A stretch of 14,484 nt of DNA from Alphaproteobacteria bacterium (GCA_017479785.1 JAFVBT010000022.1:1-14484); one strand, 5' to 3'. Numbered from the stretch's first letter, positions 12,001-14,484 are shown. Notes: generated by a model not told the origin, from the sequence alone. Numbers and translations: made by a program.

Positions 12001-12120
12001 AATGTTCAATGCCAAGTGAGTAAAGTTGAAGGCAATTTGGCACAAATCAAGTTTAAGAACTTGGCGAAAGAAGTTGCCAACAAAATCACTTATCGCTACA
12101 TGAGATTGGCGAATAGATAA
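1..12120 (+). CDS. Giant filamentous adhesin / large exoprotein, 5'-truncated by window edge
   Basis: The frame is open from base 1 and ends at TAA 12118-12120, giving 4039 residues; the real start is upstream, and the TTG at 73 is only an internal Leu codon. Most of the chain to about residue 2900 is degenerate beta-repeats with short 'IENS.V.AD.V.V.A' marks and Gly/Ala-rich strands, the pattern of surface beta-helix/beta-solenoid adhesins. It resembles the filamentous haemagglutinin and Fusobacterium LktA-like exoproteins in style. Non-repeat insertions occur near residues 505-550, 921-989, 1061-1114, 1591-1648, 2160-2240 and 3128-3365. Residues 3375-3960 form a further Asn/Thr-rich beta region, and 3964-4037 look PilZ-like. 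I count four cysteines (205, 3217, 3318, 4004). No C-terminal autotransporter barrel, LPXTG or RTX nonapeptides are visible. Role inferred: secreted or surface-attached adhesion, probably through a secretion domain lying outside the window. The adhesin class is fairly sure; the specific family is not. Confidence 0.85.
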   Translation, partial: RAYNGRVTYDIADYEHGAEKYNELLQKSEGMITVNGRIMAKENVELYGKDIKVFGEYQENRGIVAGVKNQSKITTQEKAKQVFDSLVQNNIKDADNFSLEGGKVKIVAHKRDGFDSDNDKTLDVRVDIKEANIGANEIDISATAEVDRHQRVDLAKATVNVVDRSNITGDTVSLTAKSTQKKSFDLANPVEDGEFIINVLEDAVCTPDANTPALTSLWGVAGKAEAEVNIYGSIINALKATASDAQNPDLSVYIHAEASSETSENANFLTPTLVEYMFSGDSYFEKYFSSDVYDKFEGARSSAIVNVDSSTINAVGNNAKNIEISTDTSASLDANNRILAFALPIGIYAVGSDTVSKAIVRESALNATNGDIDVTAVSTNENSTVFTSDSLFSIQLETGLYALFLNNTVKTDTQAEILNSTVETDNLSVFATNLSDSYAEISMEAVAGEKNAADAEANGNSAFSGSAILNRSNNTVTALIKDSNITTEEDTTVLAQSLHKTENAPDGSVLDMMVQKPKTFDAEMNKALKGVQDKFFKHNIFNKIKKVKLELGKDGENAAVEIGGAVVHNNTNNTTTAKIENSTVKADGDVTVRANTVDLVTNTATSDTQGEANYGASVAVIVSEQNNTTNAIVDKSKVEADNVTVDATTELPMNIGSLTFGLRFPFKIMGMDSFFVGGRFASEANGKWDTSPALPKTDDTAPVFELSGIAEQNLLTSYSALKPKFKMAGFFNNMAQTNSSAGKLSGSVSVVYNEVNTNTLAAIQNASEITADGDVDVNAVNSVIGYNGAGLVDILVKTINYKLPGQQDWVYEPTVDGGTAGIGANFVWDEYTNNATALIDNSTVKAEDGNINVDSATEQSYMNIILTGGKSESLGVDGSIHVQNISGDTIAKISNITDDNTVIAKNIDVNAGKATIRTTGGIIKRDDNTNEIVWKKQLKLTKEEEAALVDKQILYIREAKDEITNIIVQGALTQQKEEVESAQEQQSSSGIAIGASVNVTSIDRNVKATIENSEVEADNLVVNAATYNQKFNIEASGAFSGGVKEEQKDAGNLPQNIENAQDEDDAKSVDSSISSKADDGSDDGSDDDENENLINNLLNNNNNNQNDNDENIIQKILGQFSLSVAGSVDVAKDDTKVEASVNNSELNIGDSLAVNAHREAKSILLGGAVAKSNKNGAGAAIAYNSQSGSVKSIINNSDIEFSGNNSALAVGADNKNWILNISIGAGASVNSDEQNQGFQSAVGGSLNMNTLKPEIVAAIENSIVKADDYAKKVDVDVSAKNDVDIYNIAGGGAYLSGNGSNGVGAGAAVNYNNVKNNIAAYVANSTLENINKLSILADADNNLSDFAIAGSLVTGSESGWAFDGSANINYIHDTVKAGILGSTITATDDIEVKANTNTDNLDAAGTINILTTEGGAGVGGDVVVNLFENDVTAEIGDSYTVGANLVPVTDRHTDILTAKDIKVAATSTEKVNNILAGAAVATKGAFLMAAANVNVNVIDNVVKSYVSGNLGTGRSTNLINSLNVAAYDETTIYTRGATVSAALSEETTAVIAGSVNVDKLEKTVEAKITNSKIKAKGDVTASAAAVNSMGGTKDDDNKYSRDDVTSAAYRDKLLHKNADGSYDGLNMKQDGDDYVSLDQDSDFWNWNMFFDIAGGSKAAVAGAGIGKVIENTVTAEISNSDITADNLYVLADDYSIKNIITSNISGSLKGSVGVSILYTKDNSTTSALIDNGSKLDILHNLTVDAANRKDNHQILIAGSGAMKGSLDANIAINDVEDKVYAKIDNGTTEKDIAAEKVIISANEDINAAHIVVSGGGAMNVAVDVNPIVNTYNATVESAIKNSKVKDAAIDMDAQNTANTLDVSAGVAGVAKGFTGVGVAIKNNYTGNIKSYIDNAVINTNRTIDIDANSVINSNNWIVGGGVAGQGATLITNVLLNDVNSTLEAGIKNSDIIKAGIISIDTNKDKTDHIDNNAIALGIAGQGLDAVVNVIDNEFTNTVTSYVDNTKSTEIGALEVYSNSDRRTNNINFGLSITGQGVGLAGNAVVNDINSTTRSYVDTKSKTLNVDGQLNVNSKDLTSARNSVVMGSLAGIGGSIGVNVNLYTANNLVKSEILSAKNGQINAGSSSLNSELANALDNTQLNVSVGLASLPIDVQVIKIGTPSETYSKAEQVSDVDKYISNIFSRIPQGLSTATTASNNLKSGAVSSVNGNLTTEFNTAINATSRLNGLKKEQKDGKTIDVLTDRLDLNSYNVVATGATIGVGVRDVQIANNTVAEIIGGKVESAQADVLLNANSNANVYMGKVNMEASGAQVSGGSDIYENSSETLAQIKNAEVNADDISVNSKSKSKATIDTSHVAVAIGGVVNVDLVEAKDTNKAVSLITGNTNIDASGKLTVHSTVDTDLQSLKLSVPVQGASIVSVLKNEATANTISRAIIENVNGKINTGNIDIVTDYDTMSVTARSNIVSVKAINIAEYNESGAFMNADFKSGIDSPDGLTLVNKGTTNIITARANSSKDILAYGRTHDVTVQGVGIYTGAFANAENTATSATVLKAKDHTANRLNIDQHLNSKAKADANGTKVTAAGVYAVAAEATDKSKMTLDVGGKNTILNRADIKATHNATSDADLKAFNLGLLVAGARLRLDSDMEADTIANIGGNFNVGDGLANVVITTNREAKLNKSSGTGGLINVADTGVSNTLKGQSILNLSGLKSSIENKNRMFILNQSQNNYNVKTTDGSGGVINVSDTSATSSFNTTTETNIENSDINSLSDFTIYTKDTTSVEDDESNGGGGFIAYVAGKANNSYASNANINIKNSNIKAGDIKMQASSGIGTKDLKEVTYTGNVGGVVAFEIIEVTNTITDTSEINFKNSVLEAMHNAILETFSSNYFRQKIESGAYGLASKASGISHLNVTTNNKIAMDDKSAILANNELEIDFNSGNNLLSSVKSDVGNFAGDPVAKSYIDFKVNNTLENSGSLTAGNMLDINFMPGSNNYLTQFSESISTAAIASTTEDGKLTKIVNNIIDNKANADITSGKDIDISYSGGGGQLNSTIHWITKSIWGIINNSGTSVNIDLHNNHSLNNNGKITAGASNSKYMKINQDGTIDKTTLQGFYDGDYILNDGEFIDGAKLKEQILAEIDTELENVNNDIDEYSHALENADTIIASLVEQKADTQAVINELNSLIKKGAVLLESKTGGSGIYEGISAFDQKIQRDMGCIRYTNNDPGASSKITQTQYNTMMKDYVAALGENENLTMADFLSTSDYGFSSAQKTNIVNGYNDVTSRLSTTAHGFTKYIGKDGVTYIAAINPTGTGTAQSCDNIIDLNNKIENINNQIQNVEYVKANGDEIITGLVTERTKILNEYNTVWDTPASDYNYSSGDYSIVFNDIRGSKDARITINGLTNGNITGTGTINMTKSGLLVDNYSTRTLVFNNINTDTKTATNNFMVNGKSQAEFADKSQAISGQKVYDYFYPMTILGKSNKPSFDSLPTTGVHFVTNSTGIVGTTINNYYDNNHPLADTFDIPNPTVALDITINGDINTDALNISNESGDISITAEEMVTTDLNLSAINGQIDINVHNDKDNAKVTVRPDDMIFAANGINIDADTVDITNSGKTNMKTGYSVRGITITDDMLKEENLVVDPTTGEKNLINLSDNQLESFVRDEYRQGNIKAIYKDGQIYLYHLPELKADNGITITAKSGKVAPDAMISTGNQSITINNQTSKPLIVGDIKNISVAGGADKPAYATTHEVVRPKIDITSNGKVSINGALINGIDGKTGEAIENGKLSVTAKNGVEVAKHQTYDSILAGGSVDVTNNGNGVVNIYGNITNKKGNTQLYGSDGISLYGRIHSIDGDVTMTANKGDLLLAKGSQIHVDNGNLGLYQYDLHGNLIRNGQIILRKGDLTAYSLGTETDNGLIFGKEFIYENNLEDLTSLYNNEPEIEYIVSKDMDFGYDVSKDKGLNSNVKILRMNRNGALIVNEGGLNVGDKIDISLRFDDVDVNVQCQVSKVEGNLAQIKFKNLAKEVANKITYRYMRLANR
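3181..3342 (+). repeat. Asp/Ser- and Asn-rich low-complexity linker within the adhesin
   Basis: Residues 1061-1114 lose the beta-repeat pattern and become Asp/Glu/Ser-rich, then Asn-rich (runs such as NNLLNNNNNNQNDND). At DNA level the 12-bp unit GATGGTAGCGAT occurs twice exactly at 3235-3258, followed by AAC/AAT triplets to about 3320. This is a likely flexible linker between two solenoid blocks and a plausible slippage-prone site, because the 12-bp unit keeps frame when gained or lost. Confidence 0.7.
5770..6108 (+). repeat. Best-preserved ~55-residue adhesin repeats (GQG register)
   Basis: The tripeptide GQG, preceded by AG or TG, recurs at residues 1924, 1980 and 2034, i.e. spacings of 56 and 54 residues. 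Each copy is followed by a hydrophobic strand with an Asn-Asp/Asn pair and then a 'T..SYV' or 'LEAGI' strand. Elsewhere the same unit is seen by the NS/GS marks at residues 1261, 1324, 1381 and about 1436. The DNA of these copies has diverged, so this is an old internal duplication rather than a recent tandem array. Confidence 0.65.
9382..10095 (+). other. Helical/coiled-coil insertion domain in the adhesin
   Basis: Residues about 3128-3194 are Glu/Lys/Leu/Ile-rich with heptad-like spacing (for example KEQILAEIDTELENV), and residues 3321-3365 form a second such stretch (LNNKIENINNQIQNV). Between them lie about 125 residues of mixed composition, with cysteines at 3217 and 3318 close to the two coiled-coil arms. 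The pattern suggests an antiparallel helical hairpin capped by a small domain, possibly closed by a disulfide. The flanking sequence on both sides is Asn/Gly-rich beta type. Function unknown; the disulfide and fold are inference. Confidence 0.55.
11890..12111 (+). other. PilZ-like C-terminal domain of the adhesin, degenerate ligand motif
   Basis: Residues 3964-4037 follow the order of a PilZ barrel: a strand plus 'NRNGALIV', then 'GGLNVGDKIDISLRF', a 'V.V.CQV.KVEGN.A.IKF' strand pair, and a C-terminal helix ending in YRYMRL. In c-di-GMP-binding PilZ proteins the family motifs are RxxxR and (D/N)xSxxG. Here the second motif reads R-M-N-R-N-G, with Asp/Asn and Ser both replaced, and no RxxxR is seen just upstream. 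Either the domain keeps the fold without the ligand, or the resemblance is only structural. The assignment is by eye. Confidence 0.55.
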
Positions 12121-12163
12121 GAATTACGTTCGAAATGAAATAAGAAAAAGTCGGTCATTGTCA

Positions 12164-12206
12164 TGAGCTGGTTAATCTTGAAGGATTAGCCGGCTCAGTT
12201 ATTTTT
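12164..12206 (+). terminator. Rho-independent terminator of the adhesin gene
   Basis: A 14-bp stem pairs 12164-12177 with 12184-12197, with two G-T wobbles and a six-base TTGAAG loop. It is followed by a T-rich tail (GTTATTTTTA). It begins 44 nt after the adhesin stop and is the obvious transcription end for that gene. Confidence 0.85.
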
Positions 12207-12304
12207 ACACCTTTATTTTCTGATTATTTCCTCGCTACTAAACAATACGATAATTACAAAAAAGAAATTGCCCTCTTGTAGATTATAGAAACAAAATCCC
12301 CCAA

Positions 12305-12340
12305 ATCCGAATCGAAAATGCCGATTCGGATACCGATTCG
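12305..12340. promoter_or_regulatory. Inverted repeat plus third half-site, candidate operator
   Basis: ATCCGAATCG (12305-12314) and CGATTCGGAT (12322-12331) form a perfect 10-bp inverted repeat with a 7-base spacer. The half-site CCGATTCG at 12321-12328 recurs directly at 12333-12340, 12 bp on. There is no T-tract after it, so a DNA-binding protein site is more likely than a terminator. It lies just upstream of the extended -10 at 12358 and covers its -35 zone, where no good -35 hexamer is present, a layout compatible with an activator or repressor. The binding protein is unknown; the HTH gene at the right end of the window is one candidate. Confidence 0.5.
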
Positions 12341-12357
12341 CGCAGTTTGTTTCAAAA

Positions 12358-12366
12358 TGCTATAAA
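12358..12366 (+). promoter_or_regulatory. Candidate extended -10 promoter for the downstream operon
   Basis: TGCTATAAA matches the extended -10 consensus TGnTATAAT at eight of nine positions. No TTGACA-like -35 is found 16-18 bp upstream; that space is occupied by the CCGATTCG half-site. Placement about 150 bp before the first operon gene is plausible. Prediction by eye only. Confidence 0.35.
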
Positions 12367-12382
12367 ACAAAACACAAGCAAA

Positions 12383-12409
12383 TAAAACTTGATAAAACTC
12401 AGTAAAACT
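12383..12409 (+). repeat. Three TAAAACT direct repeats at 10-bp spacing
   Basis: TAAAACT occurs at 12383-12389, 12393-12399 and 12403-12409, exactly 10 bp apart. A related TAAAACA lies at 12363-12369, also on the 10-bp register. One-turn phasing of A-tracts is typical of intrinsically curved DNA or a multimeric binding site, and iteron-like arrays can serve replication or regulatory proteins. Which applies here is not shown by the sequence. Confidence 0.6.
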
Positions 12410-12426
12410 CAAAAATTTTTTATTTC

Positions 12427-12435
12427 TGATATTCT
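12427..12435 (+). promoter_or_regulatory. Second candidate extended -10 element
   Basis: TGATATTCT fits TGnTATAAT with two mismatches and sits just after the phased A-tract array, about 80 bp before the first operon gene. No -35 hexamer is convincing. If used, the transcript would begin just before the small leader frame. Weak. Confidence 0.25.
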
Positions 12436-12453
12436 GGAAGTTATTGTTTTCCC

Positions 12454-12519
12454 ATGCAAAAGTTAAGTCAGAGAGCAATGGTGCTCTTGGATTTTTTTAC
12501 GAAAGGAATACTAAAATGA
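12454..12519 (+). CDS. Possible 21-residue leader peptide overlapping the next start
   Basis: ATG at 12454 opens a 22-codon frame, MQKLSQRAMVLLDFFTKGIL plus Lys, whose TGA stop (12517-12519) overlaps the ATG of the next gene (12516) as ATGA, the usual arrangement for translational coupling. The only Shine-Dalgarno candidate, GGAAG at 12436-12440, is 13 nt away, which is long. The frame contains a hairpin (12472-12487). There is no run of one regulatory amino acid. It could simply be chance in a short leader. Confidence 0.3.
   Translation: MQKLSQRAMVLLDFFTKGILK
12472..12498 (+). terminator. Small hairpin plus T7 tract, possible attenuator
   Basis: AGAGCA (12472-12477) pairs perfectly with TGCTCT (12482-12487) around an ATGG loop. 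A run of seven T follows at 12492-12498, four bases after the stem. The stem is short and the offset is larger than in a classic terminator, so full termination is doubtful. It lies just before the Shine-Dalgarno of the first operon gene and inside the possible leader frame, where it could attenuate transcription or affect ribosome loading. Confidence 0.35.
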
Positions 12520-13028
12520 AAAACTTTTTGAACAAATATAACGCAACCAAATTGGAAACCACCAAAGATGAAAGCCAACTTTCTTTAGACGGTTACAAAC
12601 GCCGTATTTTGAACTTGTTGGATCAGAATATGATTCACTTCAAAAATCACTCGTGGAACCTCTCTAACCGCATGAACAAGCTGATTATTGACGGCGAAAG
12701 CAACTCTGTTTTCACGCTTCGTTTAGGCGGCAAGCGGATTGTACGCTACTCTTTGGAGTATTTGAACGACCAGCAGAAGCTTGAGTTCTTGTCTGACTTT
12801 TATGAAAGCGTTAAGCAAGGCGATTTTGATGAGGAAATCATCAACTTTATTGCCGGTGAAAAGGAAAAGGCATATCGCCGCAAGCAAGAAAGCAACGCCA
12901 AACGTCGTGAGAAAAAGCGTGCGTCTTTCGCGGTGACGGAAAGCAGACAGCCTAACCCGATGCAAGTCAGATTTGACGACACCATTGAAACAAAATCGGT
13001 TTATGTTCCGCGTTACGAAACACTTTAA
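12516..13028 (+). CDS. Unrecognised 170-residue protein with a basic C-terminal helix
   Basis: I do not recognise the family. ATG 12516 is chosen because GAAAGGA (12501-12507) sits 8 nt upstream; the longer in-frame TTG at 12444 has no ribosome site. No signal peptide or membrane segment is seen, so it should be cytoplasmic. Residues 25-110 look like a mixed alpha/beta globular part (LDGYKRRILNLLDQN, then FTLRLGGKRIVRYSLEYL). Residues 115-136 are a strongly basic helix rich in Arg/Lys (AYRRKQE, AKRREKKRA), followed by a polar tail. Nucleic-acid contact is a reasonable guess from the basic helix, no more. It is the first gene of a tight operon, 15 nt before the next gene. Confidence 0.75.
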   Translation: MKNFLNKYNATKLETTKDESQLSLDGYKRRILNLLDQNMIHFKNHSWNLSNRMNKLIIDGESNSVFTLRLGGKRIVRYSLEYLNDQQKLEFLSDFYESVKQGDFDEEIINFIAGEKEKAYRRKQESNAKRREKKRASFAVTESRQPNPMQVRFDDTIETKSVYVPRYETL

Positions 13029-13043
13029 GGAAAGGAGACTACT

Positions 13044-13604
13044 ATGCATTACTTAGTTGTGGCAAAAGTTAAGGACTATCCGGATGATAATAAACTCATC
13101 AGTAGTTTAACAAGGCAAACCGACATTATTGGTAAAATGGACTTGGGAAATGGCAAATGGGAAAACATAATCGGTGAATTTCCGTCTTTTTGGAAATATT
13201 CTTTTATGTTTCCCAAGCTCAGTATGACATTGTTTTATGAAATGCTTGGCAATTATGGTAAAGACGTGCCTTGTGAAAGTAAAAAATACACCAACGAGGA
13301 ACTTAATCAAAAGCGGAAACAGTTCATTCTTGAGCACGGTTTTTGGGTAGATGATGAAAATGACGATGTTTATGCCAAGGTTTCCGGACACTTTGATTAC
13401 ATCATCCCTGGCGAAAAGTACGACATGGGAACAGAAGAACAAAAGGCAAAATACAAAGATGTTATCGCTAAATTCGGTAAAGTTGATGTTTTTGTTCTGC
13501 CGGACTACGAATGTCGTTTTACAAACCATCGTGATGTTGAGTGCCCATTTGAAGATGATGACGAAGTTTGGGTTCTTGACGGCTACACGTATTGTAATTG
13601 GTAA
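13044..13604 (+). CDS. Unrecognised acidic 186-residue protein, paralogue of the next gene
   Basis: ATG 13044 follows AAAGGAG (13031-13037) with a 6-nt gap. The protein starts MHYLVVAKVKDYPD and ends with a block holding HFD (116-118), VLP (151-153), CPF (167-169) and LDG (178-180). The same landmarks occur in the same order in the following gene, so the two are tandem duplicates. By hand count it has 35 Asp/Glu against 23 Lys/Arg, so it is acidic. There is no signal peptide or transmembrane segment. Four cysteines are present (77, 157, 167, 184), of which only the one in CPF is shared at an aligned position. An extra aromatic-rich region (about 40-65: FPSFWKYSFMFP) is absent from the paralogue. 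Function unknown; small acidic proteins in accessory regions include antirestriction and DNA-mimic proteins, but nothing here proves that. Confidence 0.8.
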   Translation: MHYLVVAKVKDYPDDNKLISSLTRQTDIIGKMDLGNGKWENIIGEFPSFWKYSFMFPKLSMTLFYEMLGNYGKDVPCESKKYTNEELNQKRKQFILEHGFWVDDENDDVYAKVSGHFDYIIPGEKYDMGTEEQKAKYKDVIAKFGKVDVFVLPDYECRFTNHRDVECPFEDDDEVWVLDGYTYCNW

Positions 13605-13610
13605 CTTTTG

Positions 13611-13618
13611 AAAGGAGG
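13611..13618 (+). promoter_or_regulatory. Shine-Dalgarno that fixes the start of the third operon gene
   Basis: AAAGGAGG is a near-perfect anti-16S match 6 nt before ATG 13625. A nearer ATG at 13620 is out of frame and too close to be used. This site rules out the upstream TTG. Confidence 0.8.
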
Positions 13619-13624
13619 AATGAC

Positions 13625-14098
13625 ATGCATTACTTAGTTATCGCAAGAGTTAAGGATTATCCTGATGTTGAAGAAGTTATGGAAGCTTTAACCTATGATT
13701 ATCCTGCAAAAGACGATTACTCGGGAAAATGGGTAAAAACTTATGACACTCTTGAGGAGTTTATCGCTGATTACAAAGATGAAATCACAGAGAACATAGA
13801 CGATGAAGATTTTAGTTTTGATGAAAAAGTATCGGAATATATGGATTCTAACGGATTTCGTCTTGGATTTGATGGCAAAGTATACCAAAAAGATTCCGCT
13901 CATTTTGATAACTGTGTTTTTGGAGGACGCTACATAAACAAGAATATGTCGTGTGTAGCACCTTACAAAACGGTGACTGACGAATACGTAGATGCGGCGG
14001 CATATGTTTTACCCGGGTACAAATTTTATTATACCGACGATAACAAATGTCCTTTTGCACTAGATGATTTGGTTTACATCATAGACGGACATAACTGA
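13625..14098 (+). CDS. Unrecognised strongly acidic 157-residue protein, paralogue of the preceding gene
   Basis: ATG 13625 is preferred because AAAGGAGG (13611-13618) lies 6 nt upstream and because it aligns with the start of the preceding paralogue; the in-frame TTG at 13598 precedes the ribosome site and overlaps the previous stop. It begins MHYLVIARVKDYPD, and the first 45 nt match the preceding gene at 39 positions. Shared landmarks are HFD (93-95), VLP (128-130), CPF (142-144) and IDG (153-155). By hand count there are 34 Asp/Glu and 15 Lys/Arg, with an acidic stretch at residues 50-67. No signal peptide or membrane segment. It is the last gene of the operon, ending just before a terminator. 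Function not recognised. Confidence 0.8.
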   Translation: MHYLVIARVKDYPDVEEVMEALTYDYPAKDDYSGKWVKTYDTLEEFIADYKDEITENIDDEDFSFDEKVSEYMDSNGFRLGFDGKVYQKDSAHFDNCVFGGRYINKNMSCVAPYKTVTDEYVDAAAYVLPGYKFYYTDDNKCPFALDDLVYIIDGHN

Positions 14099-14116
14099 AA
14101 ACAACGCCAACAAAAG

Positions 14117-14141
14117 AAGGGAGCTAAAAAGCTCCCTTTTT
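14117..14141 (+). terminator. Rho-independent terminator between convergent genes
   Basis: AAGGGAGCT (14117-14125) pairs with AGCTCCCTT (14130-14138) around an AAAA loop and runs into TTTTT (14137-14141). It starts 19 nt after the operon's last stop. The minus-strand gene ends at 14142, immediately next to it, and the minus-strand reading also gives a stem followed by a T-rich CTTTTG segment, so it can serve both directions. Confidence 0.9.
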
Positions 14142-14465
14142 CTATGAACCCTGCCGGTTACCGGATATAAACGCCTGCAAGTCTTCCAAACGATATTTAA
14201 CTGTTCTGCCGATTTTAACAAACGGCAAGCGGTGCGGGTATTGGCTACGCCAGCGCTCCAATGTATTCGGCTTTAGTTTCAAATACGCGGCGGCTTCTTC
14301 CGTGGTTAAAAGTTCCGATGGTTGCTTATGTTTCGGCTCTTTTGGCTCAAAATCATCATCTTTGTGTTGCTTTTGCCTTATTTTTTCTTCCAAGCGTTCA
14401 ATTGCCCGACTTTGCAGAGTGTAATTCTTACGCATTAAGGCGTCTTTCAAGATGCGATAACACAT
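14142..14465 (-). CDS. Excisionase/AlpA-type helix-turn-helix protein
   Basis: The 107-residue protein has a winged/MerR-like HTH of the excisionase (HTH_17) type at residues 52-100: LLTTEEAAAYLKLKPNTLERW forms the HTH, and PFVKIGRTVKYRLEDLQAF is the typical wing and last helix. Residues 1-50 are a charged, probably helical extension with a Lys/Asp/Glu-rich linker, longer than in minimal Xis proteins. The start at 14465 is supported by AAGGA on the minus strand (14473-14477), 7 nt away; Met11 is an alternative. Such proteins act as recombination directionality factors or small transcription regulators in prophages, integrative elements and plasmids. Here no integrase is in view, so regulator and excisionase cannot be told apart. 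It converges on the operon across a shared terminator. Confidence 0.85.
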   Translation of the reverse strand: MCYRILKDALMRKNYTLQSRAIERLEEKIRQKQHKDDDFEPKEPKHKQPSELLTTEEAAAYLKLKPNTLERWRSQYPHRLPFVKIGRTVKYRLEDLQAFISGNRQGS

Positions 14466-14484
14466 ATCAATATCCTTAAAACCA

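Larger units (their letters stand above)
12121..12515. other. Intergenic region between adhesin and downstream operon
   Basis: This 395-nt stretch has no convincing protein gene of normal size; the minus-strand 74-codon frame at 12254-12478 lacks a credible start signal and family resemblance. It holds, in order, the adhesin terminator, an AT-rich stretch with nothing I recognise (about 12207-12300), an inverted repeat with an extra half-site, promoter-like sequence, a phased TAAAACT array, and a possible short leader with a hairpin. Each is listed separately. Confidence 0.7.

Noticed and set aside
11400..12120. Autotransporter beta-barrel or cell-wall anchor at the adhesin C-terminus
   Set aside because: No alternating amphipathic strands ending in an aromatic residue, and no LPXTG-type motif; the end reads as PilZ-like and finishes LANR.
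1..12120. RTX calcium nonapeptides or RGD cell-binding motif in the adhesin
   Set aside because: No GGxGxDxxx series and no RGD seen on reading the protein; Gly-rich segments are strand-type repeats.
12383..12409. CRISPR-like array from the TAAAACT repeats
   Set aside because: Repeats are 7 bp with 3-bp gaps, far too short and without spacers or palindromic repeat structure.
12254..12478. 74-codon minus-strand frame in the intergenic region
   Set aside because: It crosses the inverted repeat, promoter-like elements and A-tract array, with no credible ribosome site or recognisable product.
12444..12515. TTG 12444 as start of the first operon gene
   Set aside because: No Shine-Dalgarno before it, and the extension would be translated through a hairpin; ATG 12516 has a good GAAAGGA at 8 nt.
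13107..13529. 140-codon minus-strand frame opposite the second operon gene
   Set aside because: Shadow frame; the plus-strand gene has a ribosome site and a paralogue supporting it.
13598..13624. TTG 13598 as start of the third operon gene
   Set aside because: It overlaps the previous stop and precedes the strong AAAGGAGG; paralogue alignment starts at ATG 13625.

Overview
The window reads as Gram-negative, AT-leaning, probably host-associated DNA. The main clue is one enormous repetitive surface-adhesin gene. An alphaproteobacterial gut symbiont is my best guess, but that rests on overall impression (moderate-low GC, LktA/filamentous-adhesin style, an AlpA/Xis-like regulator next door) and is low confidence. 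There is no rRNA, tRNA, integrase or other lineage marker to settle it.

Bases 1-12120 (over 80% of the window) are a single plus-strand reading frame that is already open at base 1, so the true start, signal peptide and any two-partner-secretion domain lie upstream. The 4039 residues present are mostly degenerate ~55-65 residue beta-strand repeats marked by 'I.NS.V.A..V.V.A' and Gly/Ala-rich strands. They are interrupted by several non-repeat insertions: an Asp/Asn-rich linker, charged helical segments, and a coiled-coil module holding two of the protein's four cysteines. A haemagglutinin-like beta region follows, and the chain ends in a PilZ-like domain rather than an autotransporter barrel or an obvious sorting signal. 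A strong hairpin terminator follows the stop codon.

Bases 12121-12515 are non-coding apart from a possible 21-codon leader. They are dense in candidate regulatory structure: the adhesin terminator, a 10-bp perfect inverted repeat with a third half-site, extended -10 promoter candidates, three TAAAACT copies at exactly 10-bp spacing, and a small hairpin inside the leader whose stop overlaps the next start as ATGA.

Bases 12516-14098 hold a compact three-gene plus-strand operon of unrecognised small proteins, with gaps of 15 and 20 nt and strong Shine-Dalgarno sequences. The first has a very basic helix near its C-terminus. The second and third are acidic paralogues sharing an N-terminal MHYLV.A.VKDYPD motif and a C-terminal HFD...VLP...CPF...DG pattern. 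A terminator shared with a convergent gene closes the operon. That minus-strand gene (14142-14465) encodes a small excisionase/AlpA-type helix-turn-helix protein. Together the right-hand 2 kb looks like the edge of a mobile or accessory element next to the adhesin gene, though no recombinase or attachment site is visible inside the window.
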